Part shown: piece after piece, positions 40,579 to 50,254 of the stretch | How positions within the stretch are numbered: position 1 is the stretch's first letter | Layout: the number at the start of each line of letters is the position of its first letter | Source of the DNA: Lysobacterales bacterium | Lineage (GTDB): Bacteria; Pseudomonadota; Gammaproteobacteria; Xanthomonadales; UBA2363 | Length of the DNA: 64,000 nt | Assembly (NCBI GenBank): GCA_019634735.1 | Contig: JAHCAT010000003.1 | Coordinates: 124,001 to 188,000 of the forward strand | Direction of reading: 5' to 3' | Notes under the pieces: model-generated | Told to the model about the DNA's origin: nothing | Databases searched by the model: none | Seen by the model: the letters and a program-made list of their open reading frames with translations, nothing else | Translations under genes and position numbers: made by a program

Positions 40579-40917
40579 GGCGCGCGCCGGGCGGGGCGGC
40601 CCTCTCCCCCGCCCCTCCCGCACTGGTGGGGGAGGGGAGAAGTGCGGTGCCTTCGCACCGGCGGTGCCCGCTTGGCAGGAAGGGGCGGACCCGTCTGTGG
40701 CGGTCGCTGAGAGACGACGCCAACCCGGTTCGGGAGCGGGGAGCGGGCCGGCACTTGCGATGATCTGCACCGTTGCTGGCCCAGCAGCGCGCGCTGGGCG
40801 GGGCGGAACTCTGCCCCGCCTCCCCGCAGGCGGGGCAGAAGTGCAGTGCCGCTGCAAGCACGCGCCTGGCAGTGGGCGAACTGGCTGGGAGGTGCGGATA
40901 CGGCACCGATCAGGTCG
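40579..40917. repeat. Decayed copies of the dispersed palindromic repeat
   Basis: Two broken copies in the same orientation as copy A lie in the 515-bp tyrS-pbpC gap. The first (40579-40651) keeps GGGCGGGGCGGCCCTCTCCC and ends GAAGTGCGGTG; the second (about 40758-40852) starts GATCTGCACCGTTGCTGG and ends CAGAAGTGCAGTG. Between and after them are remnants of the MITE ends: CTGAGAGACGACGCCAAC (40707-40724) and ATACGGCACCGATCAGG (about 40901-40917). No gene is visible in the gap. Confidence 0.72.
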
Positions 40918-40957
40918 GCCGGGGAGCGGCCCGCGCAGCGGCGCGGCCAGGGGACGC

Positions 40958-43300
40958 TCACTCGATGACGCGGAAGCGCGCGCTGGCGTATCGACCGGCG
41001 GCGTCGAGCACCACCAGCCGGTGTCGACCGGGAGGCGCCAGGCGCAGGTCCAGGGGCAGGCCGCCGGGATGCTCGGCCACCAGGCGATCGTCCAGCAGCC
41101 ACCACAGGCGGCCCTCGCCGCCGTCGGCGACCAGGCGCAGGTTCACCGAGCCGTCGCCGCCGGGCGCCGGCTTCAGGGTCGCGCCGTCCACCACACCGGC
41201 AAGCCGCAGCGTTCCGACGGCCAGATGCGGAGCCGGACCGCAGGCACCGGCCCAGGGGGGGGGTCGAGCGGCGCGCTGGCGCTGCGGGTCCAGCCAGGGC
41301 TGCGCCAGCAGCGGCCAGCGGGGCAGGCGCAGGACCGACAGGATCTGGCCGCCGGCGCAATCCGGTCTGCGTCGCCGCCCGTCGGCGTCCAGGAGGACGG
41401 TCAGCTCGGCGCCGGCACCCGGTGCCAGGCGATCCGGCAGCGGCGGCGGTCGCAGACCCTCGAGCAGCAGGGATGGATGGCGTTCCGGGCAGGGCGCGGC
41501 GGGGTCGGCGCCAACAGGCTGTCCGGACGGCCAGCAGACCTCGACGGACTCGACGCCCGCGGGTTCCTGCCAGCGCGAACCCGCCCGGCGAGGCAGGGCC
41601 GCGGCCACCGATTCGAGCAGGGGCAGGGCGGTTATGGCGCCGAACTGGCCGGGCTGTGGCGTGCCGTCGGGTCGCCCGATCCACACGCCGAGGGTGTACT
41701 CGGGCAGGATGCCGATCGCCCAGGCGTCGCGGTAGCCCCAACTGGTCCCGGTCTTGGCGACCAGGCCTGTCGCACTGGACCCCGTGCTCCCGGCCGGGCC
41801 CGGCACGAGCAGCATCGAGCGCACCAGGCCCGCGGCGCCCGGGCTGAGCAGGCGGCGCTCCTCGAGCGGGTCCTGGGGGCGCAGGCGCGGCCGTCCGGCC
41901 AGGCCATCGCGTGCCAGCGCGCGGTAGGCGCCGACCAGTTCCTGCAGCGAAGTCGCCGTACCGCCCAGCACCATGGCCAGGTTCGGTGTCGCCGCCCGCG
42001 GCAGGTCCAGGCCGAGACCGCCGTGGCGCAGGCGCGCCGCGAAGCGCGCCGGCCCGACCCGGTCGAGCAGGTCCACCGCCGGCACGTTCAGGGACAGCCG
42101 CAAGGCCTGGGCCGCCGAGACCGGGCCGCGGAAGGCGCTGTCGAAGTTGCCGGGTCGATAGCCGTCGAAGGCGAATGGCGCATCGACCAGCAGGCTGCCG
42201 GTGTGGATCAGTCCGTCGTCGATGGCGAGACCGTAGAGAAAAGGCTTGAGCGTCGAACCCGGCGAGCGCCGCGCCCGCACCATGTCGACATGACCCAGGC
42301 GATCGAGGTCGGCGAAGGCGCCTGAGCCGACATAGGCGCGCACCGCGAGGTCGTCGTTGCCGACCACCAGAAGCGCCGCCGAGGTGCGTGGCGGCAGGGG
42401 ACGCAGCCACTGCCGCACCCGCTCCTCAAGGGCGGCCTGCAGGTCGGCGTCGACCAGGGTCTGGATGACCGGCGTGCCGGGCGCCTGGCTGCGCAGGCGC
42501 TGGGCCAGCAGTGCCGCATCCTGGGGCGCGCGCAGGCGGCGCGCCAGCACCGGCTCCTGGCGCGCCTCGGCGACCACCTCGACCGGCCAGATGCCGGTGT
42601 CGGCCATGCGTGCCAGCACCTTGTCGCGGGCGGCGCGGGCCCGCTCGGGATGGCGGTCGGGTCGGTTGCGGCCGGGCGCCTGCGGCAGCACCACCAGCAG
42701 CGCCGCCTCGGCATGGCTGAGCTGGCCGGGATCCTTGCCGAGCCATGCCCAGCTGGCCGCGCCGACGCCTTCCACGGGGCCGCCGAACGGCGCGTGGTCC
42801 AGGTACAGGGCGAGGATCTGCGATTTGTCCAATCGCCGTTCCAGCTGCAGCGCGCGCAGCGACTGGCGCAGCTTGGCGGCGAGTGTCCGGCGCCGCTGCG
42901 GCGGCTCCAGGATGCGCGCCACCTGCATGGTCAGCGTCGAGCCGCCCGACACCGGCCGGCCGGCGCGCACCGCCTGCCAGCTGGCGCGGGCCAGGGCCAG
43001 GGGATCGATGCCGGGGTGCCAGTGGAAGCGCTGGTCCTCGTAGGCGAGCAGCGCCTCCAGGTAACGCGGCGACACCGATGCGGCATCCACCGGCCGCCGC
43101 CATACGCCGTCGCGGCCGGCGAAGGCGCGCAGCGGCCGGCCGTCGGCGGCCAGCACCACGGCACCGCCGTCGTCGCCCGGCAGCGGCGGCGGCAACGCCT
43201 GGTCGAGCGCGGCCAGTGGCGCAAGCAGCCAGGCGCCGCGCATCAGCCAGCGCGGCAATCGCGTGCTGCCGGCAGGGGCAGCTGGGGGCGCAACCGCCAT
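40958..43300 (-). CDS. pbpC: Penicillin-binding protein 1C
   Basis: 780 residues. A membrane anchor near the N-terminus (LMRGAWLLAPLAALDQAL) is followed by a GT51 glycosyltransferase (AYEDQRFHWHPGIDPLALAR, GGSTLTMQVARIL), a transpeptidase with SPGSTLKP (Ser-x2-Lys), SLN and KTGTS (VAKTGTSWGYRDAW), and a C-terminal BiPBP domain (~690-780). It polymerises peptidoglycan; the E. coli homologue is weakly active and non-essential. The preceding gene on the same strand encodes the alpha-2-macroglobulin, 100 bp away, the usual partnership. Confidence 0.95.
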   Translation of the reverse strand: MAVAPPAAPAGSTRLPRWLMRGAWLLAPLAALDQALPPPLPGDDGGAVVLAADGRPLRAFAGRDGVWRRPVDAASVSPRYLEALLAYEDQRFHWHPGIDPLALARASWQAVRAGRPVSGGSTLTMQVARILEPPQRRRTLAAKLRQSLRALQLERRLDKSQILALYLDHAPFGGPVEGVGAASWAWLGKDPGQLSHAEAALLVVLPQAPGRNRPDRHPERARAARDKVLARMADTGIWPVEVVAEARQEPVLARRLRAPQDAALLAQRLRSQAPGTPVIQTLVDADLQAALEERVRQWLRPLPPRTSAALLVVGNDDLAVRAYVGSGAFADLDRLGHVDMVRARRSPGSTLKPFLYGLAIDDGLIHTGSLLVDAPFAFDGYRPGNFDSAFRGPVSAAQALRLSLNVPAVDLLDRVGPARFAARLRHGGLGLDLPRAATPNLAMVLGGTATSLQELVGAYRALARDGLAGRPRLRPQDPLEERRLLSPGAAGLVRSMLLVPGPAGSTGSSATGLVAKTGTSWGYRDAWAIGILPEYTLGVWIGRPDGTPQPGQFGAITALPLLESVAAALPRRAGSRWQEPAGVESVEVCWPSGQPVGADPAAPCPERHPSLLLEGLRPPPLPDRLAPGAGAELTVLLDADGRRRRPDCAGGQILSVLRLPRWPLLAQPWLDPQRQRAARPPPWAGACGPAPHLAVGTLRLAGVVDGATLKPAPGGDGSVNLRLVADGGEGRLWWLLDDRLVAEHPGGLPLDLRLAPPGRHRLVVLDAAGRYASARFRVIE

Positions 43301-43400
43301 CAGCCGCTTTCCGGCAGTGCCGCGGGCGGTCGGTGGCCACCGGTCGATGGCCGTACCGGTCCGCAGACCGCGCGCGCCTCCGCCTGCGCGGAGGCGCGGC

Positions 43401-46400
43401 TCACGGCTCCGCCTGGCGGAGGCCCTGCGGCGGCAACACGCGCAGCCGGGCCCGGGCGGCGCCGACCGCCCGCAGCCAGGGCCGGTACATGTCTTCGGCC
43501 TGAACCGGCGGCACCGCGTACTCGCCCGGCGATACCGCGCGCACCACGTACCAGAGCTGGCCGGTCTGCCCGGACCACAGGCGAAGCACCGCGCTGTAGC
43601 GATCGTCGCGGTATTCCTCGTTGCGGATCAGCTCGCTGCCGCCGCGCTGGCCCAGGGCTTCGCCTTCGATCACCAGGGACTGCAGCAGGCGGGCGTCGAG
43701 CAGGTTGAGGTTTTCCACTTCCAGCCCACCGGGCAGGGGGTCGACCACCACCAGGTCCTCGACCTGCTCGCGCGCCTCCACGGTGAGCCGGACCACCAGG
43801 CTGTCGCCTTCGCGCAGGGCATCGCCGCGGAACGGCCGGCCGTCCGGCGTGAACCAGTCGCGTCGCACGGCGATGCCGGCGGCGTCCGCGGCCGGGGGCG
43901 ACAACGGCGTGCCGACCCGTTCGCGCAGCAGCCACAGCGGCGTGTCGCCCTCGTTGTGCAGTTCGACCCCGGCCGCCAGGTCGCCCTCGTCGTACAGCGC
44001 CGTCCACAGGCCACCGCCGGAGACGGCCACGGCCTCGTCGCCGCGCATCGCCCGGGCACGCATCGGCGCGGCCTCGGCGGCGAGCATCTGCCGGCCAAGC
44101 CGGAACAAGGCGAGCTGTTCCTGCGTGGTCAGCGCCATCCCGCCCTGCCGGCCGTCGCGGGCCGCCAGCTCACGCGCCAGCGCCAGCAACTCGCCCTCGG
44201 CCCCTTCCACCGCCAGGCCATGACGGGCGATGAGTGCCAGGGCCAGGGCCCGGTCGCGCAGCTCGCTGCCGTAGTCGCCCAGCCAGGCCGGCCGGCGCGG
44301 CGGCCCGGCGAGCGCCGCCTGCACGGTGCCCAGGCCACGGCGCTGGTCGCCCTGCAGGTGCAGGGCCAGGCCCAGGTGCACCAGCGACATCAGGCTGGCC
44401 GCCTGCTCCCGTTCGTGGTCGAGCATGGCCCGCAAGGTGCCCAGGGGCGCACGACCCAGGCGGGCCAGCACGTACCCGGCATGGGCACGCACCGCGAAGC
44501 GCAATGCCGGTCCGTTCTGGTAGGCGTAGTAGCGCTCGCCACCGGCGAGCAGGTCCTCGGTGAGGCGCGTCAGCGCGCGTTCCAGCACCGGCTCGGGAAT
44601 CGCTTCGCCTGCCTCGCGCGCCTCCAGCAGGAACTCGGCGACGAACGGCGTCAGCTGGGTCTGCGCCTGGCCCTCGCCCGCCCACAGTCCGAAGTGGCCG
44701 TTGCCGAGCTGCATCGCGCCGACCCGCGCGAAGGCATCGTCCAGCGCCCGCCGGCGCGCGTCCGGCGCCAGCGCCGGCAGCGCCATGCGCTGGGCAGTCT
44801 GCGCGTCGAGAAGGGCCAGCGGGAAGGCGCGGGACACGGTCTGCTCGAGGCAGCCGTAGGGGTAGCCGAGCAGGCCGTCGACCGCACTCGCGAACGGCAC
44901 CGGCGGCCGCGACGAGACGGCCAGCCCGATCCGCCCGCTGCCATCGAACAGGCCGGCCAGCGCGCTGCGGTCCAGGCGCACATGGCTGCCCGGCGCCAGT
45001 CGTTCCAGGCTGCCGTCGCGCAACGGCGCCCAGCCGGGACGCACCACCAGTTCGAAGTTGCGGTCCAGCGCGATGCCCTCGCCGCGGACCGCCAGTGCGA
45101 TGCGGCCGACCCCTTCGCCGCTCAGGGCCCGCAGCGGCAGCGACAGGGTGCGCCGGGCACCGTCCTCCAGCACCAGGCGCTGGTTGCCTTCGGCGAGTGC
45201 CAGCGGCGGTTCGGCGCGCACGGTCAGGGCCAGGGACTGCCGCTGGCCGCTGAGGTTGTGCAGGTCGACGCTGAGCACGGCGCTGTCGCCAGGTGCCATC
45301 ACCCGCGGACTGGAGACCTCGGCGACCAGGGGCGCGCGCACCTCGATGGCGCCCTCGGCATGGCCATGGCGATGGTCGTCGTAGACCAGCACCGCCAGGC
45401 GCAGGCGACCGTTGAAGTCGGGCAGTTCGATGCCGACCTCGGCATTGCCCTGGGCATCCAGCTCGACGGGACCGTCGAACAGATCGACCGTGGCGACCTT
45501 GGCGGTCGGCCGCCGGGCCTGGGCGAGCACCGCCAGGGCAAGGTCGCCGCCATAGCGCTGACGGGCCTGATGGCCGTCCAGGTGCTCGATCACCCGGCCG
45601 TACAGGTCGTAGGCGTCGACCGCGTAACGGCGCGGCGCGAAGAACTGCGCGCCGGCGTCGGGGACCCCGTAGCGGGTGATGTTGATGATGCCCTGGTCGA
45701 CCAGGGAGACGGTGGCGCGCGCCGTGCTGCCGGCCAGGGCGGGCGCCGACACGCGGACCGGCACGGTGTCGCCGGGCCGGGCCCGCTCGGGCGCGCTGGC
45801 GGCGACCTCGACGCGACGGTCCTCACGGGCGATCGGCAGATGCACCACGCCCAGGGCGCGGTTCGGGGTGATCTTCTCGCGCGCCGAGCCGGGCCGGAAC
45901 ACCAGGGCGGTCAGGTAGACATCGTGGCGCTCCCATGCTGGCGCGACGGTGAGGCGGACCTGGCCGCCGGCGGTGGCCTCGATCGGCTGGCTGTGCAGCA
46001 GGGTGCCGCCGGCCTCGACTAGCAGCAGGCCAGGGCCCGGGTGCGGCGGTGTCAGGGTGAGCACCAGGTCGTCGCCGGCCCGGTAGCCGGTGCGGTCCAG
46101 CGCCATGCGGATGCGGTCAGGGCGCGCGGCCTCGCCGCGGTTGTCGTCGTCGGCGCGCCAGCCGGCATGGAAGGACAGGCGGGTGGCGGGCGCGCTTGCG
46201 CCGTCGGGGGTCAACTCCAGCCGGTAATCGCCCCAGTCGACCTCGGACTCGATGCGCACCGGCGCCTGGGCCGACAGCGTCACCGTGCGCGCCGGTCCGA
46301 CCGGCCGCCAGTTCGAGGTGTACTCCGCGCGCCAGCCCAGCGCCAGATCATGAGTCCAGACCACCTCGCGATCGTCGCGCAGGACCTGCACCTGCACGCG

Positions 46401-48302
46401 GCCGTCGCTGAGGCGGCCGTCGGCATCGGCCATGGCCACCTCGAAGGCGACGGTGGCCCGCGCCGGGGCGCCCTCGTCGATGTCGAACAGGGGTCGGATG
46501 CCGGGCAGCGGCTGCGCCGGCCAGCGCAGCTGCCGGACGGTACGGCTGACCGCCCGCCCGCCCGGCTCGAAGACGCTGCCGCGCGCGAACACCGCGACCG
46601 GGGTCTGGACCGGCAGCGTTTCGGGAAGCGCCAGCGACAGTTCGGCGCGGCCGGCGGCATCCAGCGGGCCGTCGAAGGCGGCGTCGCCAGGGCCGGGCAG
46701 GGCCAGGCCCGGGTCCCCGAAGTGGAAGCCGGGCAGGCCCGGCAGGCCGGCCGGGGCGTGCTCGAAGCTGAGCTCGGCGAGGAAGCGCAGCCCCGCCGCC
46801 GGCGCGCCGTACAGCCAGGCCGAATCGGCGCTCAGCGCCAGCGTCGGGCCGCTGCCGGACTCCGGTGTCGCCAGGTCCAGCTTCAGGCGTTCGGGCAGGA
46901 ACTCCTCGACGCGCAGCGGCATCGCGCCGATCGCATCGCCATCGGGTGTGCGCGCCGCCTCCAGGCGCCAGCGACCGGTCGCGGCCTCCGGCGGCAGTTC
47001 GCGCACCAGGCTGGTGTAGCCCAGCGCATCGGGCATCACCGACTGTTCCAGGAAGGTGCGGCCGTCGGGCTGGCGCAGGCGCAGGAACAGCGGTGCCGGT
47101 GCCATCGCCCGGCCGTCGGCGTCGCGCGCCAGCGCGTGCACGCGCAGCGTTTCGCCCGGCCGGAAAAGGTCGCGACCGGCCCACAGGAACACCGAGGCCG
47201 GCGCGCTGGCGCTGCCGGCCGGCAGGTCGAAGGCGGCCAGGTCCAGGGCCGGCTGGCCGAACGGCAGCAGGGACAGGTCGCCGCCGCGGCGCGCCAGCAG
47301 CACGTGCTCGCGCGCCGGCCTGACCGGCAGGTTGGCGGTGCCGCTGCGGTCGCTCTGCACGGTGGCCACGGCCGTGCCGCCGGCATCGAGCAGGCGCAGC
47401 TCGACGCCCGCAAGCGGGCGGCCGGTGGCCAGCGAGGCGACATGCACGAACAGCCCATCGCTGTGCTGGCGCGCATGCACGCCGATGTCGCTCACGAAGA
47501 ACAGCGCGGTCGCGTAGGTGTCCTGGAAGCGGCCGGCCGGTCGCATCACCGCGAAGTAGGCGCCGGGTTCGGCGAGGTTGGCGTGGTCGACCGGGATATG
47601 GTTGAGCGTGCGCCGGTTGGCCTCGGCGCGCAGCGCGAAGCGGCTGGCCCAGACGCTGTCGGCCAGCTCGGCGATCTGTTCCAGCTCCCAGCTTCCCCGC
47701 TGGCCGTTGCGGTGCCAGCTCGACAGGAAGGCCGGCAGGGACGATTCCCGGACCCGCAGGAACTCGACGTCGGCCTCCGCGACGTTCACCGTCACCACCG
47801 GCAGGCCGGCGCTGTCGCGGCCCGGCAGGACATGGCCCTGGCTGGCGAAACCGAGCAAGGGGGTCTGCGGCCCGGAGTAGACCTCGACTGCCAGCGGTTC
47901 CGGCAGGCTGGCACCGCTGGCGGCAGCCAGGGCCGCATCGACGCGCAGGCGGTAGCGGCGGTCGGCCTCCAGCCAGGGAAAGCTGAGCGTGCGGTTGTCG
48001 GACTCGAGCTGCCAGCTGCCATTGGGTCGCGCACCGTCACCGTCGGTGAGGTCGAGCAGGCTGTCGAAGTCCTGCGCCGGGGCCAGCGGTTCGGCGGCGA
48101 CCAGGCGCAGCGAAGGACGGCCCCAGCGCGTGTAGCCCTCGATCCGTGCGATGTGGAAGCCGCTGCTGTCTTCGGGCGCCTGCCATCGCGTGGCGGCCTC
48201 GGCGGCAGGGAGGGCGTCCTCGCCCCGGTCTCCGGCGCCACCGCCGCAGGCGGTCAGCAGCAGGAGCAGGAGCGCGGTCCAGGCCAGGTGCGCCAATCTC
48301 AT
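43401..48302 (-). CDS. yfhM: Bacterial alpha-2-macroglobulin lipoprotein
   Basis: 1633 residues. A lipoprotein signal ends in LLLLLTACGGG. Repeated MG beta-sandwich domains follow, then the bait region, and a thioester motif CLEQ with Cys1151 (GYPYGCLEQTVSRAF) inside the complement-like helical barrel; a C-terminal receptor-like beta domain ends the protein. It traps attacking proteases in the periplasm and its anchoring near PBP1C suggests repair of breached cell walls. ATG at 48302 follows GGAGAG. A TATGAT -10 (48341-48336) lies ~34 bp upstream. Divergent from the photolyase gene. Confidence 0.95.
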   Translation of the reverse strand: MRLAHLAWTALLLLLLTACGGGAGDRGEDALPAAEAATRWQAPEDSSGFHIARIEGYTRWGRPSLRLVAAEPLAPAQDFDSLLDLTDGDGARPNGSWQLESDNRTLSFPWLEADRRYRLRVDAALAAASGASLPEPLAVEVYSGPQTPLLGFASQGHVLPGRDSAGLPVVTVNVAEADVEFLRVRESSLPAFLSSWHRNGQRGSWELEQIAELADSVWASRFALRAEANRRTLNHIPVDHANLAEPGAYFAVMRPAGRFQDTYATALFFVSDIGVHARQHSDGLFVHVASLATGRPLAGVELRLLDAGGTAVATVQSDRSGTANLPVRPAREHVLLARRGGDLSLLPFGQPALDLAAFDLPAGSASAPASVFLWAGRDLFRPGETLRVHALARDADGRAMAPAPLFLRLRQPDGRTFLEQSVMPDALGYTSLVRELPPEAATGRWRLEAARTPDGDAIGAMPLRVEEFLPERLKLDLATPESGSGPTLALSADSAWLYGAPAAGLRFLAELSFEHAPAGLPGLPGFHFGDPGLALPGPGDAAFDGPLDAAGRAELSLALPETLPVQTPVAVFARGSVFEPGGRAVSRTVRQLRWPAQPLPGIRPLFDIDEGAPARATVAFEVAMADADGRLSDGRVQVQVLRDDREVVWTHDLALGWRAEYTSNWRPVGPARTVTLSAQAPVRIESEVDWGDYRLELTPDGASAPATRLSFHAGWRADDDNRGEAARPDRIRMALDRTGYRAGDDLVLTLTPPHPGPGLLLVEAGGTLLHSQPIEATAGGQVRLTVAPAWERHDVYLTALVFRPGSAREKITPNRALGVVHLPIAREDRRVEVAASAPERARPGDTVPVRVSAPALAGSTARATVSLVDQGIINITRYGVPDAGAQFFAPRRYAVDAYDLYGRVIEHLDGHQARQRYGGDLALAVLAQARRPTAKVATVDLFDGPVELDAQGNAEVGIELPDFNGRLRLAVLVYDDHRHGHAEGAIEVRAPLVAEVSSPRVMAPGDSAVLSVDLHNLSGQRQSLALTVRAEPPLALAEGNQRLVLEDGARRTLSLPLRALSGEGVGRIALAVRGEGIALDRNFELVVRPGWAPLRDGSLERLAPGSHVRLDRSALAGLFDGSGRIGLAVSSRPPVPFASAVDGLLGYPYGCLEQTVSRAFPLALLDAQTAQRMALPALAPDARRRALDDAFARVGAMQLGNGHFGLWAGEGQAQTQLTPFVAEFLLEAREAGEAIPEPVLERALTRLTEDLLAGGERYYAYQNGPALRFAVRAHAGYVLARLGRAPLGTLRAMLDHEREQAASLMSLVHLGLALHLQGDQRRGLGTVQAALAGPPRRPAWLGDYGSELRDRALALALIARHGLAVEGAEGELLALARELAARDGRQGGMALTTQEQLALFRLGRQMLAAEAAPMRARAMRGDEAVAVSGGGLWTALYDEGDLAAGVELHNEGDTPLWLLRERVGTPLSPPAADAAGIAVRRDWFTPDGRPFRGDALREGDSLVVRLTVEAREQVEDLVVVDPLPGGLEVENLNLLDARLLQSLVIEGEALGQRGGSELIRNEEYRDDRYSAVLRLWSGQTGQLWYVVRAVSPGEYAVPPVQAEDMYRPWLRAVGAARARLRVLPPQGLRQAEP

Positions 48303-48335
48303 CGCGACTCTCCGGGGGCTGCGGGTGGTGGCGGC

Positions 48336-48341
48336 ATCATA
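48336..48341 (-). promoter_or_regulatory. -10 candidate of the yfhM-pbpC operon
   Basis: TATGAT on the minus strand, 33 bp before the yfhM ATG, in the short divergent region shared with the photolyase gene. No clear -35 is seen. Confidence 0.4.
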
Positions 48342-48406
48342 GCGGCGGGCGATGCCGCTTCCCTGCCTGCACGCGCGCACCACGGCTCCGGGTGCAGCCT
48401 GCGCCG

Positions 48407-49987
48407 ATGACCGCCTCCCGGACCCATCCCGGCCGCCTGTTCCTGCTGCTGGGCGACCAGCTCGATCCCGATGCCGGCTGGCTGGCCGATTTCGATCCCG
48501 CCCGCGACGCCGTGTGGATGGCCGAGGCGGTGGGCGAGGCGACGCGCGTGTGGTCGCACAAGGCACGCATCGCGCTGTTCCTTGCCGCCATGCGGCACTG
48601 CCGGGACGCGCTGCGTTCGCGCGGCTGGACCGTGCACTACCGGGACCTGGACGCCGGCCACCAGGATCTCGCGGACGCGCTGGTCGACGACATCGGCGCG
48701 CTGGCCCCGGCGCGCGTGGTCGGTTGCCGGCCCGGCGAGCACGGCGTGATGGTGGCCCTGGCGGCGAGCTGTGCGCAGGCCGGCGTGGAACTGGCCTGGC
48801 GCGAGGACGACCACTTCCTGGTCGATCCCGGCGAGTTCGCCGACTGGGCGCGCGGTCGGCGCTCCCTGGTCATGGAGCACTTCTACCGCTGGCAACGTCG
48901 GCGCCTGGGCATCCTGGTCGATGCCGCCGGCGTGCCCGAGGGCGGCCGCTGGAACTACGACGCCGACAACCGCCGCAGCTTTGGACGCGAGGGCCCGGGC
49001 CTGCTGCCCGCGCCCTTGGCCTTCCCGCCAGATGCCCTGACCCGGGAAGTGCTGGAAGAGGTGGCACGGCGCTTCCCCGACCATCCCGGCGAACTTGCCG
49101 GTTTCGACTGGCCGGTGACCCGCGCGCAGGCCGCTCAGGCACTGGACGACTTCGTGCGCCATCGACTGGCGGCGTTCGGGCCGTACCAGGATGCCCTTTG
49201 GCAGGGCGAACCCTGGCTCTACCACGCGCGCCTGTCGGCGGCGATGAACCTCAAGCTGCTCGATCCGCGCACCGTGGTGGACGCGGCCCTGGCGGCCTGG
49301 CGGGAAGGCTCGGCGCCCCTGGCCTCGGTGGAGGGCTTCGTGCGCCAGGTGATCGGCTGGCGCGAGTACGTGCGAGGCATCTACTGGCTGCGCATGCCCG
49401 ACTACGTCGGGCTCAACGGGCTGGGCGCCGATGCCGACCTGCCGGCCTTCTACTGGACCGGCGACACCGACATGGCCTGTCTGCGCGACGCGCTGGGGCA
49501 ATTGCTGCGGCACGGATACAACCACCACATCCAGCGCCTGATGCTGACCGGCCTGTTCGCGCTCCTGCTCGGGGTACGGCCGCAGCAGGTCCACGAGTGG
49601 TTCCTGGCCATGCACGTCGACGCCGTGGAGTGGGTCGAGCTGCCCAACACCCTGGGCATGGGCCAGCACGCCGATGGCGGCCTGCTGGGCTCGAAGCCCT
49701 ACGTCGCCAGCGGCCGGTACATCGAGCGCATGGGCAATCATTGCCGGGATTGCCGGTACCGCCCCGGAACCGCGCTGGGCGAGGACGCCTGTCCTTTCAC
49801 CACGCTCTACTGGGATTTCCTGGACCGTCACCGCGGGCGTTTCGGCAAGCATCCGCGCACGGCCCTGCAATGGCGGTCCCTGGACCGGATGGATCCGGAT
49901 GCACGGGCAGCAATCCGCATCGCGGCGGTGCAGCTGCGGGCATCGCTGGCCCCGCGCGGGAGCGCGCAGACCGGCGATGCGCGGTGA
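48407..49987 (+). CDS. Iron-sulfur (6-4)-type photolyase / FeS-BCP
   Basis: 526 residues. The FeS-BCP photolyase family (PhrB type) repairs UV 6-4 photoproducts with FAD and a [4Fe-4S] cluster. The start MTASRTHPGRLFLLLGDQLD is the deoxyribodipyrimidine photolyase-related domain. The four cluster cysteines are Cys358 (DTDMACL), Cys446 and Cys449 (NHCRDCRY) and Cys462 (EDACPF), with spacings 88, 3 and 13, identical to those of Agrobacterium PhrB. FAD-site segments VEGFVRQVIGWREYVRGIYW and VEWVELPNTLGMGQHADGG are intact. ATG 48407 begins the domain directly. A second photolyase lies 1.6 kb on. Confidence 0.93.
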   Translation: MTASRTHPGRLFLLLGDQLDPDAGWLADFDPARDAVWMAEAVGEATRVWSHKARIALFLAAMRHCRDALRSRGWTVHYRDLDAGHQDLADALVDDIGALAPARVVGCRPGEHGVMVALAASCAQAGVELAWREDDHFLVDPGEFADWARGRRSLVMEHFYRWQRRRLGILVDAAGVPEGGRWNYDADNRRSFGREGPGLLPAPLAFPPDALTREVLEEVARRFPDHPGELAGFDWPVTRAQAAQALDDFVRHRLAAFGPYQDALWQGEPWLYHARLSAAMNLKLLDPRTVVDAALAAWREGSAPLASVEGFVRQVIGWREYVRGIYWLRMPDYVGLNGLGADADLPAFYWTGDTDMACLRDALGQLLRHGYNHHIQRLMLTGLFALLLGVRPQQVHEWFLAMHVDAVEWVELPNTLGMGQHADGGLLGSKPYVASGRYIERMGNHCRDCRYRPGTALGEDACPFTTLYWDFLDRHRGRFGKHPRTALQWRSLDRMDPDARAAIRIAAVQLRASLAPRGSAQTGDAR

Positions 49988-50030
49988 GCGCGCCGGACGT
50001 CCGGGGCCTGGGCGTACGTGGCTCGCTCGC

Positions 50031-50189
50031 CAGCAGGCTGTTGAAAAACAGCTGCTGGCGGCGGCCATGGATGGCCGCTCGGCGAAGCAAGTGCGTAAGC
50101 AGTTGATTCGACGGGAGCCCGTCCGGACCTGCGCCGGACGGGCGACTTGAAAATCGACCAGGAAGGTCGTTTTTCAACAAGCTGCTAGC
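50031..50189. mobile_element. MITE-like repeat with GTTGAAAAAC ends
   Basis: A ~159-bp element ends in imperfect 19-bp inverted repeats: CAGCAGGCTGTTGAAAAAC at the left and its partner (reverse complement TAGCAGCTTGTTGAAAAAC) at the right, 16 of 19 identical. An internal hairpin (CCCGTCCGG/CCGGACGGG, about 50118-50141) lies near the middle. It has no coding capacity and is more AT-rich at its ends than the neighbourhood. Similar GTTGAAAAAC-ended repeats are common in gammaproteobacterial intergenic DNA. It sits between a photolyase and the convergent zinc protease. Confidence 0.7.
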
Positions 50190-50254
50190 CCGGATGCTTC
50201 ATGCGGACGGGGCAGCAGCCTTGCGGGGCATTTGGGCCAGGTCTGCGGCGCAAG

